This document shows, piece by piece, positions 20,325 to 28,641 of a stretch of 55,885 nt of DNA. The notes under the pieces are model-generated. The model had not been told where the DNA came from, ran no database searches, and was given only the letters and a program-made list of their open reading frames with translations. Position numbers and translations under genes: made by a program. The stretch covers positions 1 to 55,885 of the forward strand of contig JADGCS010000001.1 of the NCBI GenBank assembly GCA_015228875.1, read 5' to 3'. This stretch comes from Deltaproteobacteria bacterium. Lineage in GTDB: Bacteria; UBA10199; JADGCS01. Positions within the stretch are counted from its first letter, which is position 1. Every line of letters starts with the position of its first letter.

Positions 20325-20605
20325 ATATTCAAAACGTGATAAAAAAACCTGTTGTGACAGAAAAAAGCAGTTTGCTCAAAGAGGTCACGCAATCTTACGT
20401 GTTTGAGGTCGACAAAAGGGCAGATAAAAAGCTCATCAAAAAAAGTATCGAAGAACTTTTTAATGTCAAGGTGAGGAGTGTTAATACACTCATCCAGAGG
20501 GGCAAGGTAAAAAAATTCGGCAAGGGTTCAGGCAGAACAAGATGCTGGAAAAAAGCTGTTGTTTCTCTGGCAGAAGGAAAAATTGAGATTTTTGAAGGGG
20601 TATAA
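20321..20605 (+). CDS. rplW: 50S ribosomal protein L23
   Basis: Protein at the tunnel exit that docks trigger factor and SRP. 94 residues. Conserved KKPVVTEKSSLL start, VEELFNVKV-type middle (here IEELFNVKVRSVNT) and the basic loop GKGSGRTRCWKKAVV. Start overlaps the rplD stop by four bases, indicating translational coupling. Confidence 0.97.
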   Translation: MNIQNVIKKPVVTEKSSLLKEVTQSYVFEVDKRADKKLIKKSIEELFNVKVRSVNTLIQRGKVKKFGKGSGRTRCWKKAVVSLAEGKIEIFEGV

Positions 20606-20622
20606 CTCTATATTTATGTATA

Positions 20623-20705
20623 GGAATTTCAAAGTCGACAGAGCGCGGGTGCATTCCTCGCAAAATGAAGGAATTCAACCGCGTCAAAGTCAAGTTGGTA
20701 ACTTG
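20623..20705 (+). repeat. family A repeat, consensus-like copy (rplW-rplB, first of two)
   Basis: Lead-in TTTATGTATAGG, then GAATTTCAAAGTCGACAGA, GCGCGG, ATTCCTC/GAAGGAAT, CCGCGTC and AAGTTGGTAACTT. One of the cleanest copies. Confidence 0.92.
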
Positions 20706-20706
20706 A

Positions 20707-20789
20707 GGAATTGCAAAGTTGACTGAGCGCGGGTGTGTTTTTTGCATAATAGCAAAACTTAGGCGCGTCAGAGTCAAGTTAGTAACTTG
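20707..20789 (+). repeat. family A repeat, diverged tandem copy (rplW-rplB, second)
   Basis: Directly follows the previous copy. The inner stem is replaced by a different pairing, TTTTGC/GCAAAA, while outer GCGCGG and GCGCGTC remain. This supports selection for, or spread of, a folded form rather than an exact sequence. Confidence 0.85.
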
Positions 20790-20805
20790 GAAATAGGAGT
20801 ACATC

Positions 20806-21636
20806 GTGAAGCGTTTTAGACCAACCAGTCATGGGATCAGGGCAAAGACAGTCTCGGATTTCGCCGAGATCACAAGGGATTTTCCCGAGAAAAAACTGAC
20901 ATTGGCAGCAGCCGCTACTTCGGGAAGAAACTGTCATGGCCGTATCACAAGCCGTTTTATGGGCGGCGGGCACAGAAGGCGGTATCGCATCATCGATTTT
21001 AAACGTGACAAGATCGATATTCCCGCAAATGTTTTTTCGATAGAATACGACCCGTATCGGTCTGCAAGGATTGCTCTCCTGGTGTATGCCGATGGCGAAA
21101 AAAGGTACATTGTTGCCCCTGATGGTTTAAAAGTTGGACAAAAGGTACTGTCGTCAAACAAGGCAACCGAGATTGAAGTTGGTTACGCATTGCCGCTCTC
21201 GGAGATTCCTGTTGGTTCTGGAGTTTACAATGTTGAGATCAAGCCGGGAGCAGGTGGCAAGATTGCCCGGAGTGCCGGCACACAGGTAAGGTTGATGGCA
21301 CGTGACGGCGATTACGCATCTGTCAGGATGCCATCCGGCGAGATTCGCAAGATTCTTGCGACCTGCAGGGCGACGATTGGAACTGTAGGCAACAGTGACC
21401 ATGAAAATCTTGTCATTGGAAAGGCTGGCAGAACGAGGTGGCTTGGGCGCAGGGGGCATGTCAGGGGGACGGTGATGAATCCGGTTGACCACCCACACGG
21501 CGGAGGGCATGGAAGAGACCATGGCGGCAGGCACCCGGTTTCTCCCTGGGGGCTGCCTACCAAGGGCTACAAGACACGAAACAACAAGCGGACAAACAAG
21601 TTTATTATTAAGGGACGAAAGAAAAAAAACATATAA
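20806..21636 (+). CDS. rplB: 50S ribosomal protein L2
   Basis: Core large-subunit protein at the peptidyl-transferase centre. 276 residues, normal. Begins with GTG; TAGGAG eight bases upstream supports it. Conserved [17 protein letters not shown], the central basic segment, and the C-terminal catalytic-site loop [14 protein letters not shown] followed by [12 protein letters not shown] are present. Confidence 0.98.
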   Translation: MKRFRPTSHGIRAKTVSDFAEITRDFPEKKLTLAAAATSGRNCHGRITSRFMGGGHRRRYRIIDFKRDKIDIPANVFSIEYDPYRSARIALLVYADGEKRYIVAPDGLKVGQKVLSSNKATEIEVGYALPLSEIPVGSGVYNVEIKPGAGGKIARSAGTQVRLMARDGDYASVRMPSGEIRKILATCRATIGTVGNSDHENLVIGKAGRTRWLGRRGHVRGTVMNPVDHPHGGGHGRDHGGRHPVSPWGLPTKGYKTRNNKRTNKFIIKGRKKKNI

Positions 21637-21731
21637 ATTGTAGATAAAAGATTTTTTTGCCATGCGCAAAACGGCTTTAAGCTGAAGATTTATTTCAATC
21701 TAAAATCTCAAATCTGCAATCGCCAACACAA

Positions 21732-22007
21732 ATGACCAGATCTCTAAAAAAAGGGCCTTTTATCGATGGCCATGTGCAAAAAAAGGTGGACGAGGCCGTG
21801 CAATCGGGCAGTAAAAAAGTGATCAAGACATGGTCGCGTCGTTCTACGATTTCTCCTGATTTTATTGGTTTGACATTTGCTGTTCATAATGGACGCAAGT
21901 TTATACCTGTCTATGTTTCTGAAAACATGGTTGGTCATAAGCTTGGCGAATTCTCTCATACGCGGACCTTTATTCAACATTCGGGTGATCGGAAAAACAA
22001 AGAGTGA
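21732..22007 (+). CDS. rpsS: 30S ribosomal protein S19
   Basis: Head protein contacting S13 and the A-site tRNA. 91 residues. The start [18 protein letters not shown] and the block [15 protein letters not shown] are family signatures. No Shine-Dalgarno precedes the ATG; the preceding 95 bases are AT-rich with repeated AATCT words. Confidence 0.97.
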   Translation: MTRSLKKGPFIDGHVQKKVDEAVQSGSKKVIKTWSRRSTISPDFIGLTFAVHNGRKFIPVYVSENMVGHKLGEFSHTRTFIQHSGDRKNKE

Positions 22008-22078
22008 ATAAAGTGCGCGCAAAAGGTGTGTGGAAGGGGCTTAAATCATGCATCAAGTGATGCGATGGACGCGCCGAG

Positions 22079-22131
22079 GTCTGGCGCATAGCGCCGGACA
22101 TGAAATCATTCATGTCCGATCGCAATGCACC
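22079..22131 (+). repeat. family C element, copy 1
   Basis: Two adjacent hairpins: GGCGCATAGCGCC, then CGGACATGAA/TTCATGTCCG around ATCA, then GATCGCAATGCAC. Compared with the copy near 43764, two A-T pairs are replaced by G-C pairs on both arms, so the stem is kept. It leads straight into the 3' part of a B repeat. Confidence 0.8.
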
Positions 22132-22160
22132 CCGCGTAGTATTTCCCGCTTTATGCGGGT
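22130..22160 (+). repeat. family B repeat, 3' fragment
   Basis: Only the right part (CCGCGTAG, then CCCGCTTTATGCGGG) is present, joined on its left to the C element. It lies immediately before a full B copy. Confidence 0.75.
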
Positions 22161-22250
22161 GAGAACCTTGGAAGGTTTTTTTTACGCGTTTTGGCATCAA
22201 TTTTTGCATGGTGTCCGCCCGCGTAGTATTTCCCGCTTTATGCGGGTGAG
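22161..22250 (+). repeat. family B repeat (rpsS-rplV)
   Basis: Full copy starting GAGAACCTTGGAAGGTT and ending CCCGCTTTATGCGGGTGA. The leading TAG is GAG here. The last bases flow into GAGGAG, the ribosome binding site of rplV, so the repeat end may contribute to rplV initiation. Confidence 0.88.
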
Positions 22251-22258
22251 GAGTTAAA

Positions 22259-22594
22259 GTGGAATTTAGTTCAAGACAAAGAAACATAAGGGTGACACCA
22301 AGAAAACTGAGACTTTTGATTGATCTGGTGCGGGGTAAGGACGTCCAGGTTGCGATTGATCAAATGCAATTTAATGCCAAGAGCAAATCAAATCTTGTTT
22401 TAAAAATGATTCGCTCTGCGGTTAACAACGCATCACAGAATCGCGGTGTCAATGTAGACAAGCTCTTCGTCAAGAAAATCCTTGTGGACAAAGGACCCAC
22501 CATGAAAAGATTTATGCCGCGTGCTCGTGGGGGGGCCTCAACAATCTTAAAGAGGACTTCACATTTAACTGTGATTCTGGATGAAAGGCAGTAA
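22259..22594 (+). CDS. rplV: 50S ribosomal protein L22
   Basis: Exit-tunnel protein. 111 residues, normal. The long beta-hairpin with PTMKRFMPRARGGAS and the N-terminal VTPRKLRLLIDLVRGK are typical. It starts with GTG at 22259; GAGGAG six bases upstream, partly next to the B repeat end, decides this start. Confidence 0.97.
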   Translation: MEFSSRQRNIRVTPRKLRLLIDLVRGKDVQVAIDQMQFNAKSKSNLVLKMIRSAVNNASQNRGVNVDKLFVKKILVDKGPTMKRFMPRARGGASTILKRTSHLTVILDERQ

Positions 22595-22596
22595 AA

Positions 22597-22619
22597 CCCC
22601 AGTGGCATTTCCGTTGGGG
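22597..22619 (+). repeat. isolated D-type hairpin (rplV-rpsC)
   Basis: CCCCA and TGGGG flank GTGGCATTTCCGT. It resembles the D elements found inside A repeats but stands alone, without a surrounding A. Confidence 0.55.
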
Positions 22620-22671
22620 CAGCATGGTTGAGTGAGTGATTTTTTTAAAGTTTTAATCAGCAGGAGAAAAA

Positions 22672-23301
22672 ATGGGTCAAAAAACAAATCCAATTGGTTT
22701 TAGAGTAGGTATCTCAAAACCGTGGTTGTCAAAATGGTTTTCATCGCGAAATTACGCAGACTGGCTGCATGAGGACATCAAGTTCAGGACGCTTATCAAG
22801 AAACGTCTTTATTCGATGGGGGTCTCTCATATCGATATCGAGAGGGCAGCCACAAAGGTTAAGGTGACTATTTTTACATCGAGGCCCGGCCTGGTCATAG
22901 GAAAAAAGGGAAGCGGTATTGATCAATTAAGGGGCGAACTGCAAAAGGAATCAAAAAATGAGATTTTTTTAAATATCCAGGAAATCCGCAAGGCAGAGTT
23001 GGATGCTCAACTGGTGGCAGAAAATATCGCGCTTCAGTTACAGCGGCGTGTGGCATTCAGGCGTGTCATGAAAAAGAGTGTTCAGATGACCATGAAATTT
23101 GGTGCCAAGGGGATAAAAATCATGTGCAGCGGCAGACTGGCGGGTGCTGAAATAGCCCGAAGAGAGTGGTACAGGGAAGGCCGCGTGCCTTTGCATACAC
23201 TCAGGGCCAATATCGATTACGGCGTTGCAGAATCATTAACGACTTATGGCATCATTGGTGTGCGGGTTTGGATATACAAAGGAGACGTTGTCATCAACTA
23301 A
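22672..23301 (+). CDS. rpsC: 30S ribosomal protein S3
   Basis: Head protein with mRNA helicase role at the entry channel. 209 residues. N-terminal [15 protein letters not shown] domain with [16 protein letters not shown] near residues 75-92, and C-terminal [24 protein letters not shown] upstream supports the ATG. Confidence 0.98.
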   Translation: MGQKTNPIGFRVGISKPWLSKWFSSRNYADWLHEDIKFRTLIKKRLYSMGVSHIDIERAATKVKVTIFTSRPGLVIGKKGSGIDQLRGELQKESKNEIFLNIQEIRKAELDAQLVAENIALQLQRRVAFRRVMKKSVQMTMKFGAKGIKIMCSGRLAGAEIARREWYREGRVPLHTLRANIDYGVAESLTTYGIIGVRVWIYKGDVVIN

Positions 23302-23370
23302 TGAGGATACCGACTCTCAATTCTGAATTCTGATTTAAGCAAGATCAGGCGAAGATGGAGTGAATAATTT

Positions 23371-23796
23371 ATGTTAATGCCCAAGAAAACAAAGTTCAGG
23401 AAGATTCAAAAACGTCGTATTCGCGGAAAATCTGCCTGTGCCGTCAACCTTCAGTATGGTGATTATGGATTACAGGTTACCGAAACAGGTTGTATCACGG
23501 CGCGCCAGATTGAGGCCGCACGTATCGCGATGACCCGCTGCATAAAAAGGGGTGGCAAGGTCTGGATCAGGATATTTCCTGATAAACCGATGACCAGCAA
23601 GCCGGCGGAAACAAGGATGGGGAAGGGTAAGGGGGCCCCCGAGTTCTGGGTGGCACCGGTTAAGGCTGGTCGCATTATCTATGAGATGGTTGGTGTGGAG
23701 CCCGCTGTTGCCAACAAGGCTTTGACACTGGCAAGGCATAAACTGCCTCTCAAATCAAAAATTCTTTCAAGGAGCAAGGACTACCGTGAAGTATGA
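23371..23796 (+). CDS. rplP: 50S ribosomal protein L16
   Basis: Helps position tRNA near the A and P sites. 141 residues. [11 protein letters not shown] start is the family form, so I keep the first ATG (23371) rather than the one at 23377. [19 protein letters not shown] and [13 protein letters not shown] are clear. Its stop lies 11 bases inside rpmC. Confidence 0.97.
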   Translation: MLMPKKTKFRKIQKRRIRGKSACAVNLQYGDYGLQVTETGCITARQIEAARIAMTRCIKRGGKVWIRIFPDKPMTSKPAETRMGKGKGAPEFWVAPVKAGRIIYEMVGVEPAVANKALTLARHKLPLKSKILSRSKDYREV

Positions 23797-23986
23797 AGAA
23801 ATAAAAAATAGTTCGAAAGACGAACTCATAAGAAAAAATGGTGATCTCAGGGCGGAGCTTTTTGGGCTGCATGTAAAAAATAAGACGGCTCAACTTGAGA
23901 ATAAAAGCAGAATTCGTCTGGTCAGAAGAGATATAGCCCGTGTCCAGACAAGGCTGACTAAATTATCAGACGGAAAGCAATCATGA
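23786..23986 (+). CDS. rpmC: 50S ribosomal protein L29
   Basis: Small two-helix protein at the tunnel exit. 66 residues. Begins with GTG inside the end of rplP; AAGGA seven bases upstream supports it. Typical pattern [20 protein letters not shown] followed by [14 protein letters not shown]. Confidence 0.94.
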   Translation: MKYEEIKNSSKDELIRKNGDLRAELFGLHVKNKTAQLENKSRIRLVRRDIARVQTRLTKLSDGKQS

Positions 23987-24240
23987 GAAAAAACAAAAGA
24001 GAACTCGATGCCATTGTGTTAAGTAACAAGATGGATAAAACCATTGTTGTCGAAACAAAAAGGCTGATTAAACATCCTTTTTTTGGAAAATACACGATGG
24101 AGACAAAAAAATACAAGGCGCACGACGAAAAAAATGAGTGTCAGACGGGGGATCGTGTTCTGATACGCGAAAGCAAACCCATCAGCAGGGAAAAAAGATG
24201 GGCTGTAGTCAAGATTGTCGAAAAAGCGGCGACAGAGTAA
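23983..24240 (+). CDS. rpsQ: 30S ribosomal protein S17
   Basis: OB-fold primary 16S rRNA binder. 85 residues. VLSNKMDKTIVVETKRLIKHPFFGKY and GDRVLIRESKPISREKRW are family signatures. Its ATG overlaps the rpmC stop (ATGA), showing tight coupling. Confidence 0.97.
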   Translation: MRKNKRELDAIVLSNKMDKTIVVETKRLIKHPFFGKYTMETKKYKAHDEKNECQTGDRVLIRESKPISREKRWAVVKIVEKAATE

Positions 24241-24272
24241 CATGACAAGTCAAGTTTGTCACTTGATGTGTA

Positions 24273-24382
24273 GAAATTTAAAAGTCGACAGAACGCGGGT
24301 GCGTTCCTCGCAAAATAGAGGAATTCAACCGTGTCCCCAAGGGGGCGATCCTTCGGGGTGTCAAAGGCCAGTGAGTAACTTG
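24273..24382 (+). repeat. family A repeat with D insert (rpsQ-rplN)
   Basis: Lead-in GTGTAGAAATTT, inner stem GTTCCTC/GAGGAAT, D hairpin (CCCCAAGGGGGCGATCCTT, then CGGGG) after CGTGT at 24334-24358, and a mutated 3' end. A stray fragment of another A 3' end (CAAGTTTGTCACTTG) lies at 24251-24265. Confidence 0.85.
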
Positions 24383-24417
24383 TCGGTTTGAGGAAACAAA
24401 CAGGATGGGGTGGTATT

Positions 24418-24786
24418 ATGATACAGCAGAGTACGGTTTTAAATTCGGCGGATAATTCAGGTGCCAAAAAAGTGTACTGCATCAAGGTTCTGGGCGGTTC
24501 GAGAAGGCGCTATGCCTCGGTGGGTGATATTATTGTTGTCTCCATAAAAGAGGCTTTGCCCAACTCGAAGGTTAAAAAGGGTGATGTCAAAAAAGGTGTG
24601 ATTGTCAGAACCCGCAAGGAGATCAGACGTAAAGACGGCACGTACATTCGCTTTGATGAGAACTCCATTGTGCTTATAGACCCCAATGGGGAGCCTATAG
24701 GGACTCGTATATTTGGACCGGTGGCTCGTGAGTTACGTGCCAAAAAATTTATGAAGATTATTTCACTTGCTCCGGAGGTTTTGTAA
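24418..24786 (+). CDS. rplN: 50S ribosomal protein L14
   Basis: Intersubunit-bridge protein. 122 residues. [19 protein letters not shown] is the canonical start, which fixes ATG 24418 over an in-frame codon at 24388. [21 protein letters not shown]-type signature and C-terminal [13 protein letters not shown] are present. rplX would normally follow but does not. Confidence 0.98.
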   Translation: MIQQSTVLNSADNSGAKKVYCIKVLGGSRRRYASVGDIIVVSIKEALPNSKVKKGDVKKGVIVRTRKEIRRKDGTYIRFDENSIVLIDPNGEPIGTRIFGPVARELRAKKFMKIISLAPEVL

Positions 24787-24798
24787 ACTGGACGCTTG

Positions 24799-24968
24799 AG
24801 GATTTTAAAGTCAATTGAGCGCGGTTGTATCTCATGCAAAACTTATGAATCCGGCCGCGTAGAACCTTGGAAGGTTTTTTCTACGCGTTTCGGCATCAAT
24901 TTTTGCATGGTGTCCGCCCGCGTAGTGTTTTCAGCTTTATGCGGGTTATGGGTTAAGTTAGTAACTTG
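24799..24968 (+). repeat. family A repeat interrupted by a B repeat (rplN-rplE)
   Basis: Left part of A (ATTTTAAAGTCAATTGA, GCGCGG, ..., CCGCGT) ends at 24860 and the right part (TAAGTTAGTAACTTG) resumes at about 24954. Between them lies a full B copy. This shows that B entered an existing A, or that the two recombined. Confidence 0.85.
24859..24952 (+). repeat. family B repeat nested in family A
   Basis: TAGAACCTTGGAAGGTT, TTTT, CTACGCG/CGCGTAG, CAGCTTTATGCGG and GGTTATGG. It occupies the same point of A (just after CCGCGT) where D hairpins are found in other A copies. Confidence 0.9.
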
Positions 24969-25022
24969 TGTGCATTTCGTGATACTTTCACGGTTTGCAT
25001 CCAACGGAGAAGACGGATTGTT

Positions 25023-25559
25023 ATGTACTTACAAGAAAAATATCAAAAAGAAATTGTACCTTTTTTAAAAGAAAAACTTAAATGTGCCAACCCGATGCTC
25101 ATACCGCGTCTTGAAAAAATTGTGGTCAATTCTTCCACCGGAGATGCCATCCAGAATCCCAAGGTTTTGGGAGTTATTGCAAAGGACATCGAAACAATTA
25201 CGGGGCAGAAGACTGTGGTGAGAAAATCAAAAAAGTCGATATCCAATTTTAAACTTCGTGAAGGGCAGCCCATCGCGGTGAGTGTCACGCTCAGGGGCAA
25301 AAGAATGTATGAGTTTTTTAGCAGACTGGTTAATTTTGCAATGCCCAGAATAAGAGATTTTAAGGGATTTTCAAAAAAGGCCTTTGACGGTCATGGAAAT
25401 TATGCCTTGGGGCTCAGTGAGCAGATTATCTTTGCAGAAATTAATCCAGACAAAGTCGAGCAAATGCGCGGCATGAATATCTGCATTAAAACAACTACAG
25501 ACAATGATGCACATGCTCAGGAGCTTTTAGGTGCGTTGGGTTTCCCATTTAGAAACTAG
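25023..25559 (+). CDS. rplE: 50S ribosomal protein L5
   Basis: Binds 5S rRNA and contacts the P-site tRNA. 178 residues, normal. RLEKIVVNSSTGDA, GQKTVVRKSKKSISNFKLREG and the C-terminal NICIKTTTDNDAHAQELL are typical. MYLQEKY at 25023 is the family start; ORF upstream derives from the repeat. The TAG stop (25557-25559) is also the first three bases of a family B copy, as in rplA. Confidence 0.97.
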   Translation: MYLQEKYQKEIVPFLKEKLKCANPMLIPRLEKIVVNSSTGDAIQNPKVLGVIAKDIETITGQKTVVRKSKKSISNFKLREGQPIAVSVTLRGKRMYEFFSRLVNFAMPRIRDFKGFSKKAFDGHGNYALGLSEQIIFAEINPDKVEQMRGMNICIKTTTDNDAHAQELLGALGFPFRN

Positions 25560-25648
25560 AACCCAGGCAGGTTTTTTCTACGCGTTTTGGCAACAATATT
25601 TTATGAGGTGCCAGCCCGCGTAGTATTTTCCGCTTCATGCGGGTTATG
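25557..25648 (+). repeat. family B repeat overlapping the rplE stop codon
   Basis: TAGAACCCAGGCAGGTT (imperfect palindrome), TTTT, CTACGCG/CGCGTAG, CCGCTTCATGCGG and GGTTATG. Its loop is of the AACAATATTTTATGAGGTGCC type also seen at 917 and 32539, so at least two loop subtypes exist. Confidence 0.9.
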
Positions 25649-25727
25649 TGGTTTTTTTCTACGCCCCGAAGGAAGTGTCCTTGGGGGAAGCGTGGCGCGT
25701 TGTATTTTCGGTTTTATGTGGGTGGTG
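25649..25727 (+). repeat. degenerate family B copy with reverse D insert
   Basis: GGTTTTTTTCTACG, then a D hairpin in reverse orientation (CCCCGAAGGAAGTGTCCTT, then GGGG), then GTGGCGCGTTGTATTTTC and GGTTTTATGTGGG. Shows that D can also sit in B and in the opposite orientation. Confidence 0.65.
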
Positions 25728-25778
25728 TGCGTTAAAAAATTTGAGTTCTCATGAGAGAGTTCATGATTGGGAGAAAGA

Positions 25779-25964
25779 ATGGCAAAAAAATCATCAATGG
25801 AAAAGGCCATGAGAAAGCCAAAGTTCAGTACACGAAAGGTGAATCGCTGTCCCCTGTGCGGACGTGATCAGGGTTTCATGCGCAAGTTTCAAATGTGTCG
25901 CCTTTGCTTTAGAAAAAGGGCCTTAAATGGAGAACTGCCTGGTGTTGCCAAGGCAAGTTGGTAA
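25779..25964 (+). CDS. rpsN: 30S ribosomal protein S14, zinc-binding type
   Basis: Small-subunit head protein. 61 residues, the short zinc form. Four cysteines, C24, C27, C40 and C43 (CPLC and CRLC), would hold the zinc. The ATG at 25779 gives [11 protein letters not shown]; a codon at 25767 in frame would add four residues. Preceded by GGGAGAAAG. The C-terminal LPGVAKASW is the family ending. Confidence 0.97.
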   Translation: MAKKSSMEKAMRKPKFSTRKVNRCPLCGRDQGFMRKFQMCRLCFRKRALNGELPGVAKASW

Positions 25965-26082
25965 GGGAATTTCAGGGCTGACTTAAGCGTGGGAGATGTG
26001 CCTGCATCGAGGCGAGGTTCGCCCCCGTGGGCACTGCCGTTGAGCGTACAAGTCAGGTCAAAATGTGAAAGAGGATTGAATT

Positions 26083-26481
26083 ATGAATACAGACCCCGTT
26101 GCAGACATGCTGACACGCATACGAAATTCTGTGAGAGCAAAACAGACCAAGTGTGTCATCCCGGCATCAAGATTAATAGAAGACATGCTTAAAATCCTGA
26201 AAGAAGCAGGATACATTAAAAGTTATGTGCGCGAGGAGGATAAAGTTCAGGATCAACTTGTTGTTGTTAACAAGTATCTTGGAAAAAATCTGGAACCGGT
26301 ACTGCATTATCTAAAAAAGATCAGCAAACCCGGACGGCGCATTTACAGAAGGTATAGAGATGTCAAACCGCTGCTTAACGGGATTGGTATTTCTATTCTT
26401 TCCACACCCAAAGGGGTGATGACGGACGCAGACGCCAGAAAAAATCATGTGGGAGGAGAAGTTCTCTGCGAGGTTTGGTAA
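26083..26481 (+). CDS. rpsH: 30S ribosomal protein S8
   Basis: Central-domain 16S rRNA binder and, in E. coli, the spc-operon repressor. 132 residues. MNTDPVADMLTRIRNS and the C-terminal GISILSTPKGVMTDADARK with GGEVLCEVW are diagnostic. AGAGGA upstream supports the ATG. Confidence 0.98.
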   Translation: MNTDPVADMLTRIRNSVRAKQTKCVIPASRLIEDMLKILKEAGYIKSYVREEDKVQDQLVVVNKYLGKNLEPVLHYLKKISKPGRRIYRRYRDVKPLLNGIGISILSTPKGVMTDADARKNHVGGEVLCEVW

Positions 26482-26494
26482 TTCTCCTCAATTT

Positions 26495-26580
26495 ATCAAC
26501 CGCGTCCCCCAAGGGGCGATCCTTCGGGGCACACCTCAAGGGCATTTCCTTCGGGGTATCAAAGTCAAGTTGGTCACTTG
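26495..26580 (+). repeat. partial family A repeat with two tandem D hairpins (rpsH-rplF)
   Basis: The left half of A (GCGCGG arm) is missing, leaving ATCAACCGCGT. Two D elements follow (CCCCAAGGGGCGATCCTT with GGGG at 26507-26529; CCTCAAGGGCATTTCCTTC with GGGGT at 26534-26557), then AAAGTCAAGTTGGTCACTTG. Confidence 0.8.
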
Positions 26581-26644
26581 AGATTTAAGGATCGGGATGG
26601 ATGAGAGTTTATCCGGGTCTGAAATCTCAAAACTGGATTATGTT

Positions 26645-27193
26645 ATGTCACGCATAGGAAAACAACACATAGACGTACCTGACAAGGTCAAGGTTTCTCT
26701 CAAGGACAAAATATTCTCTGCGCAGGGGCCGTTGGGCAAGGAAGACGTCCAGGTCCACGATCTTGTCGATGTAGATCTTGGCGATAATAAAAAGATTTTA
26801 CTCAAAAGAAAAAAAGAAGACAAAAAATCAAAATCCACCCATGGTTTGATGAGAATGCTGGTTTATAATGCCGTGCATGGTGTTTCAAAGGGTTTTGAGA
26901 AAAACCTTGAGATCAGCGGTGTGGGCTATCGTGCAGAGGTCAAGGGCAAGGTTCTTAATCTGACACTGGGTTTTTCCCACGTTGTTAATTTTCCCATCGC
27001 AGAAGGTATAAAAATAGCGGTGGCTGATCAGAACAAGATCAAGGTCATGGGATCCAATAAAGAACTTGTCGGGAGAGTGGCATCGCAGATCAGGGCTTTT
27101 CGTCCTCCCGAACCTTACAAGGGCAAGGGTATCAAATACGAAGGCGAACACATCATCAAGAAGGTTGGTAAGACAGCAACCGGAGGTAAGTAA
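26645..27193 (+). CDS. rplF: 50S ribosomal protein L6
   Basis: Binds near the GTPase centre. 182 residues. MSRIGKQHIDVPDKV is the canonical start, so ATG 26645 is preferred to 26597. GVGYRAEVKGKVLNLTLGFSH, and the C-terminal RPPEPYKGKGIKYEGEHIIKKVGK, are present. No strong Shine-Dalgarno. Confidence 0.97.
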   Translation: MSRIGKQHIDVPDKVKVSLKDKIFSAQGPLGKEDVQVHDLVDVDLGDNKKILLKRKKEDKKSKSTHGLMRMLVYNAVHGVSKGFEKNLEISGVGYRAEVKGKVLNLTLGFSHVVNFPIAEGIKIAVADQNKIKVMGSNKELVGRVASQIRAFRPPEPYKGKGIKYEGEHIIKKVGKTATGGK

Positions 27194-27195
27194 AT

Positions 27196-27540
27196 ATGGT
27201 TTATAAAAAGACAGACAGCAAAACAAAAAGAAAAATTCGTGTTCGTGCCAAGGTGTCAGGAACATCTGATTGCCCAAGGCTTTCGATCTACAGAAGCAAT
27301 AAATATCTTTATGCGCAGATTATTAATGATCTTGATGGAAAGACGCTGGTTGCTGCCAATACATTAAAAGAAGCAAAAGCACATAACAAGGCAGCGGCCG
27401 CTGTTCTTGGCAAGGTCATTGCAGAAAAGGCGCTTGCCAGCAAGATCGCCAAGGTTGTTTTTGACAGAGGGTGCAACAGATACCATGGTGTGATTTCAGA
27501 GATTGCAGATAACGCCAGAAAAGCGGGCTTGAAATTTTAG
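27196..27540 (+). CDS. rplR: 50S ribosomal protein L18
   Basis: 5S rRNA-binding protein of the central protuberance. 114 residues. RKIRVRAKVSGTSDCPRLSI, NKYLYAQIIND and the C-terminal FDRGCNRYHGVISEIADNAR are typical. GGAGGT overlapping the rplF end is a strong ribosome binding site; only two bases separate the genes. Confidence 0.97.
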   Translation: MVYKKTDSKTKRKIRVRAKVSGTSDCPRLSIYRSNKYLYAQIINDLDGKTLVAANTLKEAKAHNKAAAAVLGKVIAEKALASKIAKVVFDRGCNRYHGVISEIADNARKAGLKF

Positions 27541-27556
27541 TGTGACCCGGTGCCCG

Positions 27557-27665
27557 AAAATTTCAAGGTGACCGGGCGCGGTTGTGTTGCTTGTGTAACA
27601 GAAGAGTTCAACCGCGCGCCCCAAGGATGCTTCCTGCGGGGCGTCAGAGTCAAGTGAATGGTTTG
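27557..27665 (+). repeat. diverged family A repeat with D insert (rplR-rpsE)
   Basis: AATTTCAAGGTGACCG, GGCGCGG, GTGTTGC loop, AACCGCG, then D (CCCCAAGGATGCTTCCTGC with GGGG at 27619-27641) and a degraded 3' end. Recognisable but well off consensus. Confidence 0.7.
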
Positions 27666-27743
27666 TAATTTGCATCGATCGTACGCGAGGGCAGTAAAAT
27701 GGTCTCGCGTGACTGCTCGAGGCGCCAGTTTGAGGAGAACAAT

Positions 27744-28409
27744 GTGACTGAAGAGATAAAAACAGACAATGAAAAATCAGGACAAAAAAGCGCAGAGCTT
27801 GAACTACAGCCGGTCAATGTGACTGCGGAGGGGTTAAAGCAGGCAACCGCAGACGAAGAAACTCCTGAGGTCGAGGCTGTTGCAATCGAAGAGGAAGACA
27901 TCGAAGACCTTCACAAGGATCTTTTGCCTGCCCCGGAAGGGGAATCTCCCATTGTAGATCGTGTTGTGCATATCAACAGGGTGGCAAAGGTTGTCAAGGG
28001 CGGCAGGCGGTTCAGTTTTTCGGCGCTGGTTGTCAGTGGTGACGGCAAGGGACATGTGGGCTTTGGCCTGGGCAAGGCAAACGAGGTTCCGGATGCCATC
28101 CGCAAGGGATCAGAAAAAGCACGCCGTTCGATGGTCTTTGTCCCCATTGTAGACAGCACGATTCCGCATGACATTATTGGCAGATTTGGTGCCGGTCGTG
28201 TGTTGCTTAAAAAAGCCAGCCCCGGGACGGGTGTGATCGCCGGAGGTTCTGTGCGTGCCGTGTTTGAGTCGGTGGGTGTCCAGAACATATTGACCAAATG
28301 TATCGGCACCTCAAACCCTCATAATGCCGTGCGTGCTACATTTGCCGGTCTTGCAAGGTTGCAGGATATCGAAAAGAAAAAAACAGAATTAATGCAGGAT
28401 GGAGTGTGA
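27744..28409 (+). CDS. rpsE: 30S ribosomal protein S5 with acidic N-terminal extension
   Basis: Decoding-fidelity protein near the mRNA entry. 221 residues, about 55 more than E. coli S5. The core runs from [23 protein letters not shown] onward, with GSGRAVFE-like [13 protein letters not shown] and the C-terminal [13 protein letters not shown]. The extra part, residues 1-65, is strongly acidic and rich in Glu, Ala and Thr. The GTG at 27744 with GAGGAG eight bases upstream decides the start; the frame opens at 27699. Confidence 0.95.
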   Translation: MTEEIKTDNEKSGQKSAELELQPVNVTAEGLKQATADEETPEVEAVAIEEEDIEDLHKDLLPAPEGESPIVDRVVHINRVAKVVKGGRRFSFSALVVSGDGKGHVGFGLGKANEVPDAIRKGSEKARRSMVFVPIVDSTIPHDIIGRFGAGRVLLKKASPGTGVIAGGSVRAVFESVGVQNILTKCIGTSNPHNAVRATFAGLARLQDIEKKKTELMQDGV

Positions 28410-28410
28410 C

Positions 28411-28590
28411 ATGGAAAAGACTCTCAAAATAAAATATATTCACAGCCCTATTGGTCGCACAAAAAAACAAAAGGAGACGGTAAAGTGTCTTGGTTTTACA
28501 AGGTTGAGTCAGGTAAAGTCTTTCCCGGATACCCCAAGTATCAGGGGGATGGCTCGAAAGATACCGCACCTTGTTCAAATTGTAGATTGA
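28411..28590 (+). CDS. rpmD: 50S ribosomal protein L30
   Basis: Small large-subunit protein. 59 residues. KIKYIHSPIGRTKKQKETVKCLGFTRLSQ and the C-terminal RGMARKIPHLVQIV follow the family pattern. It starts one base after the rpsE stop, with GGAG inside the end of rpsE. Confidence 0.93.
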   Translation: MEKTLKIKYIHSPIGRTKKQKETVKCLGFTRLSQVKSFPDTPSIRGMARKIPHLVQIVD

Positions 28591-28641
28591 GTTGGACTGA
28601 TGTGGTTTGTTTCAGAATGATTTAAACAATTTGACGTGAGA

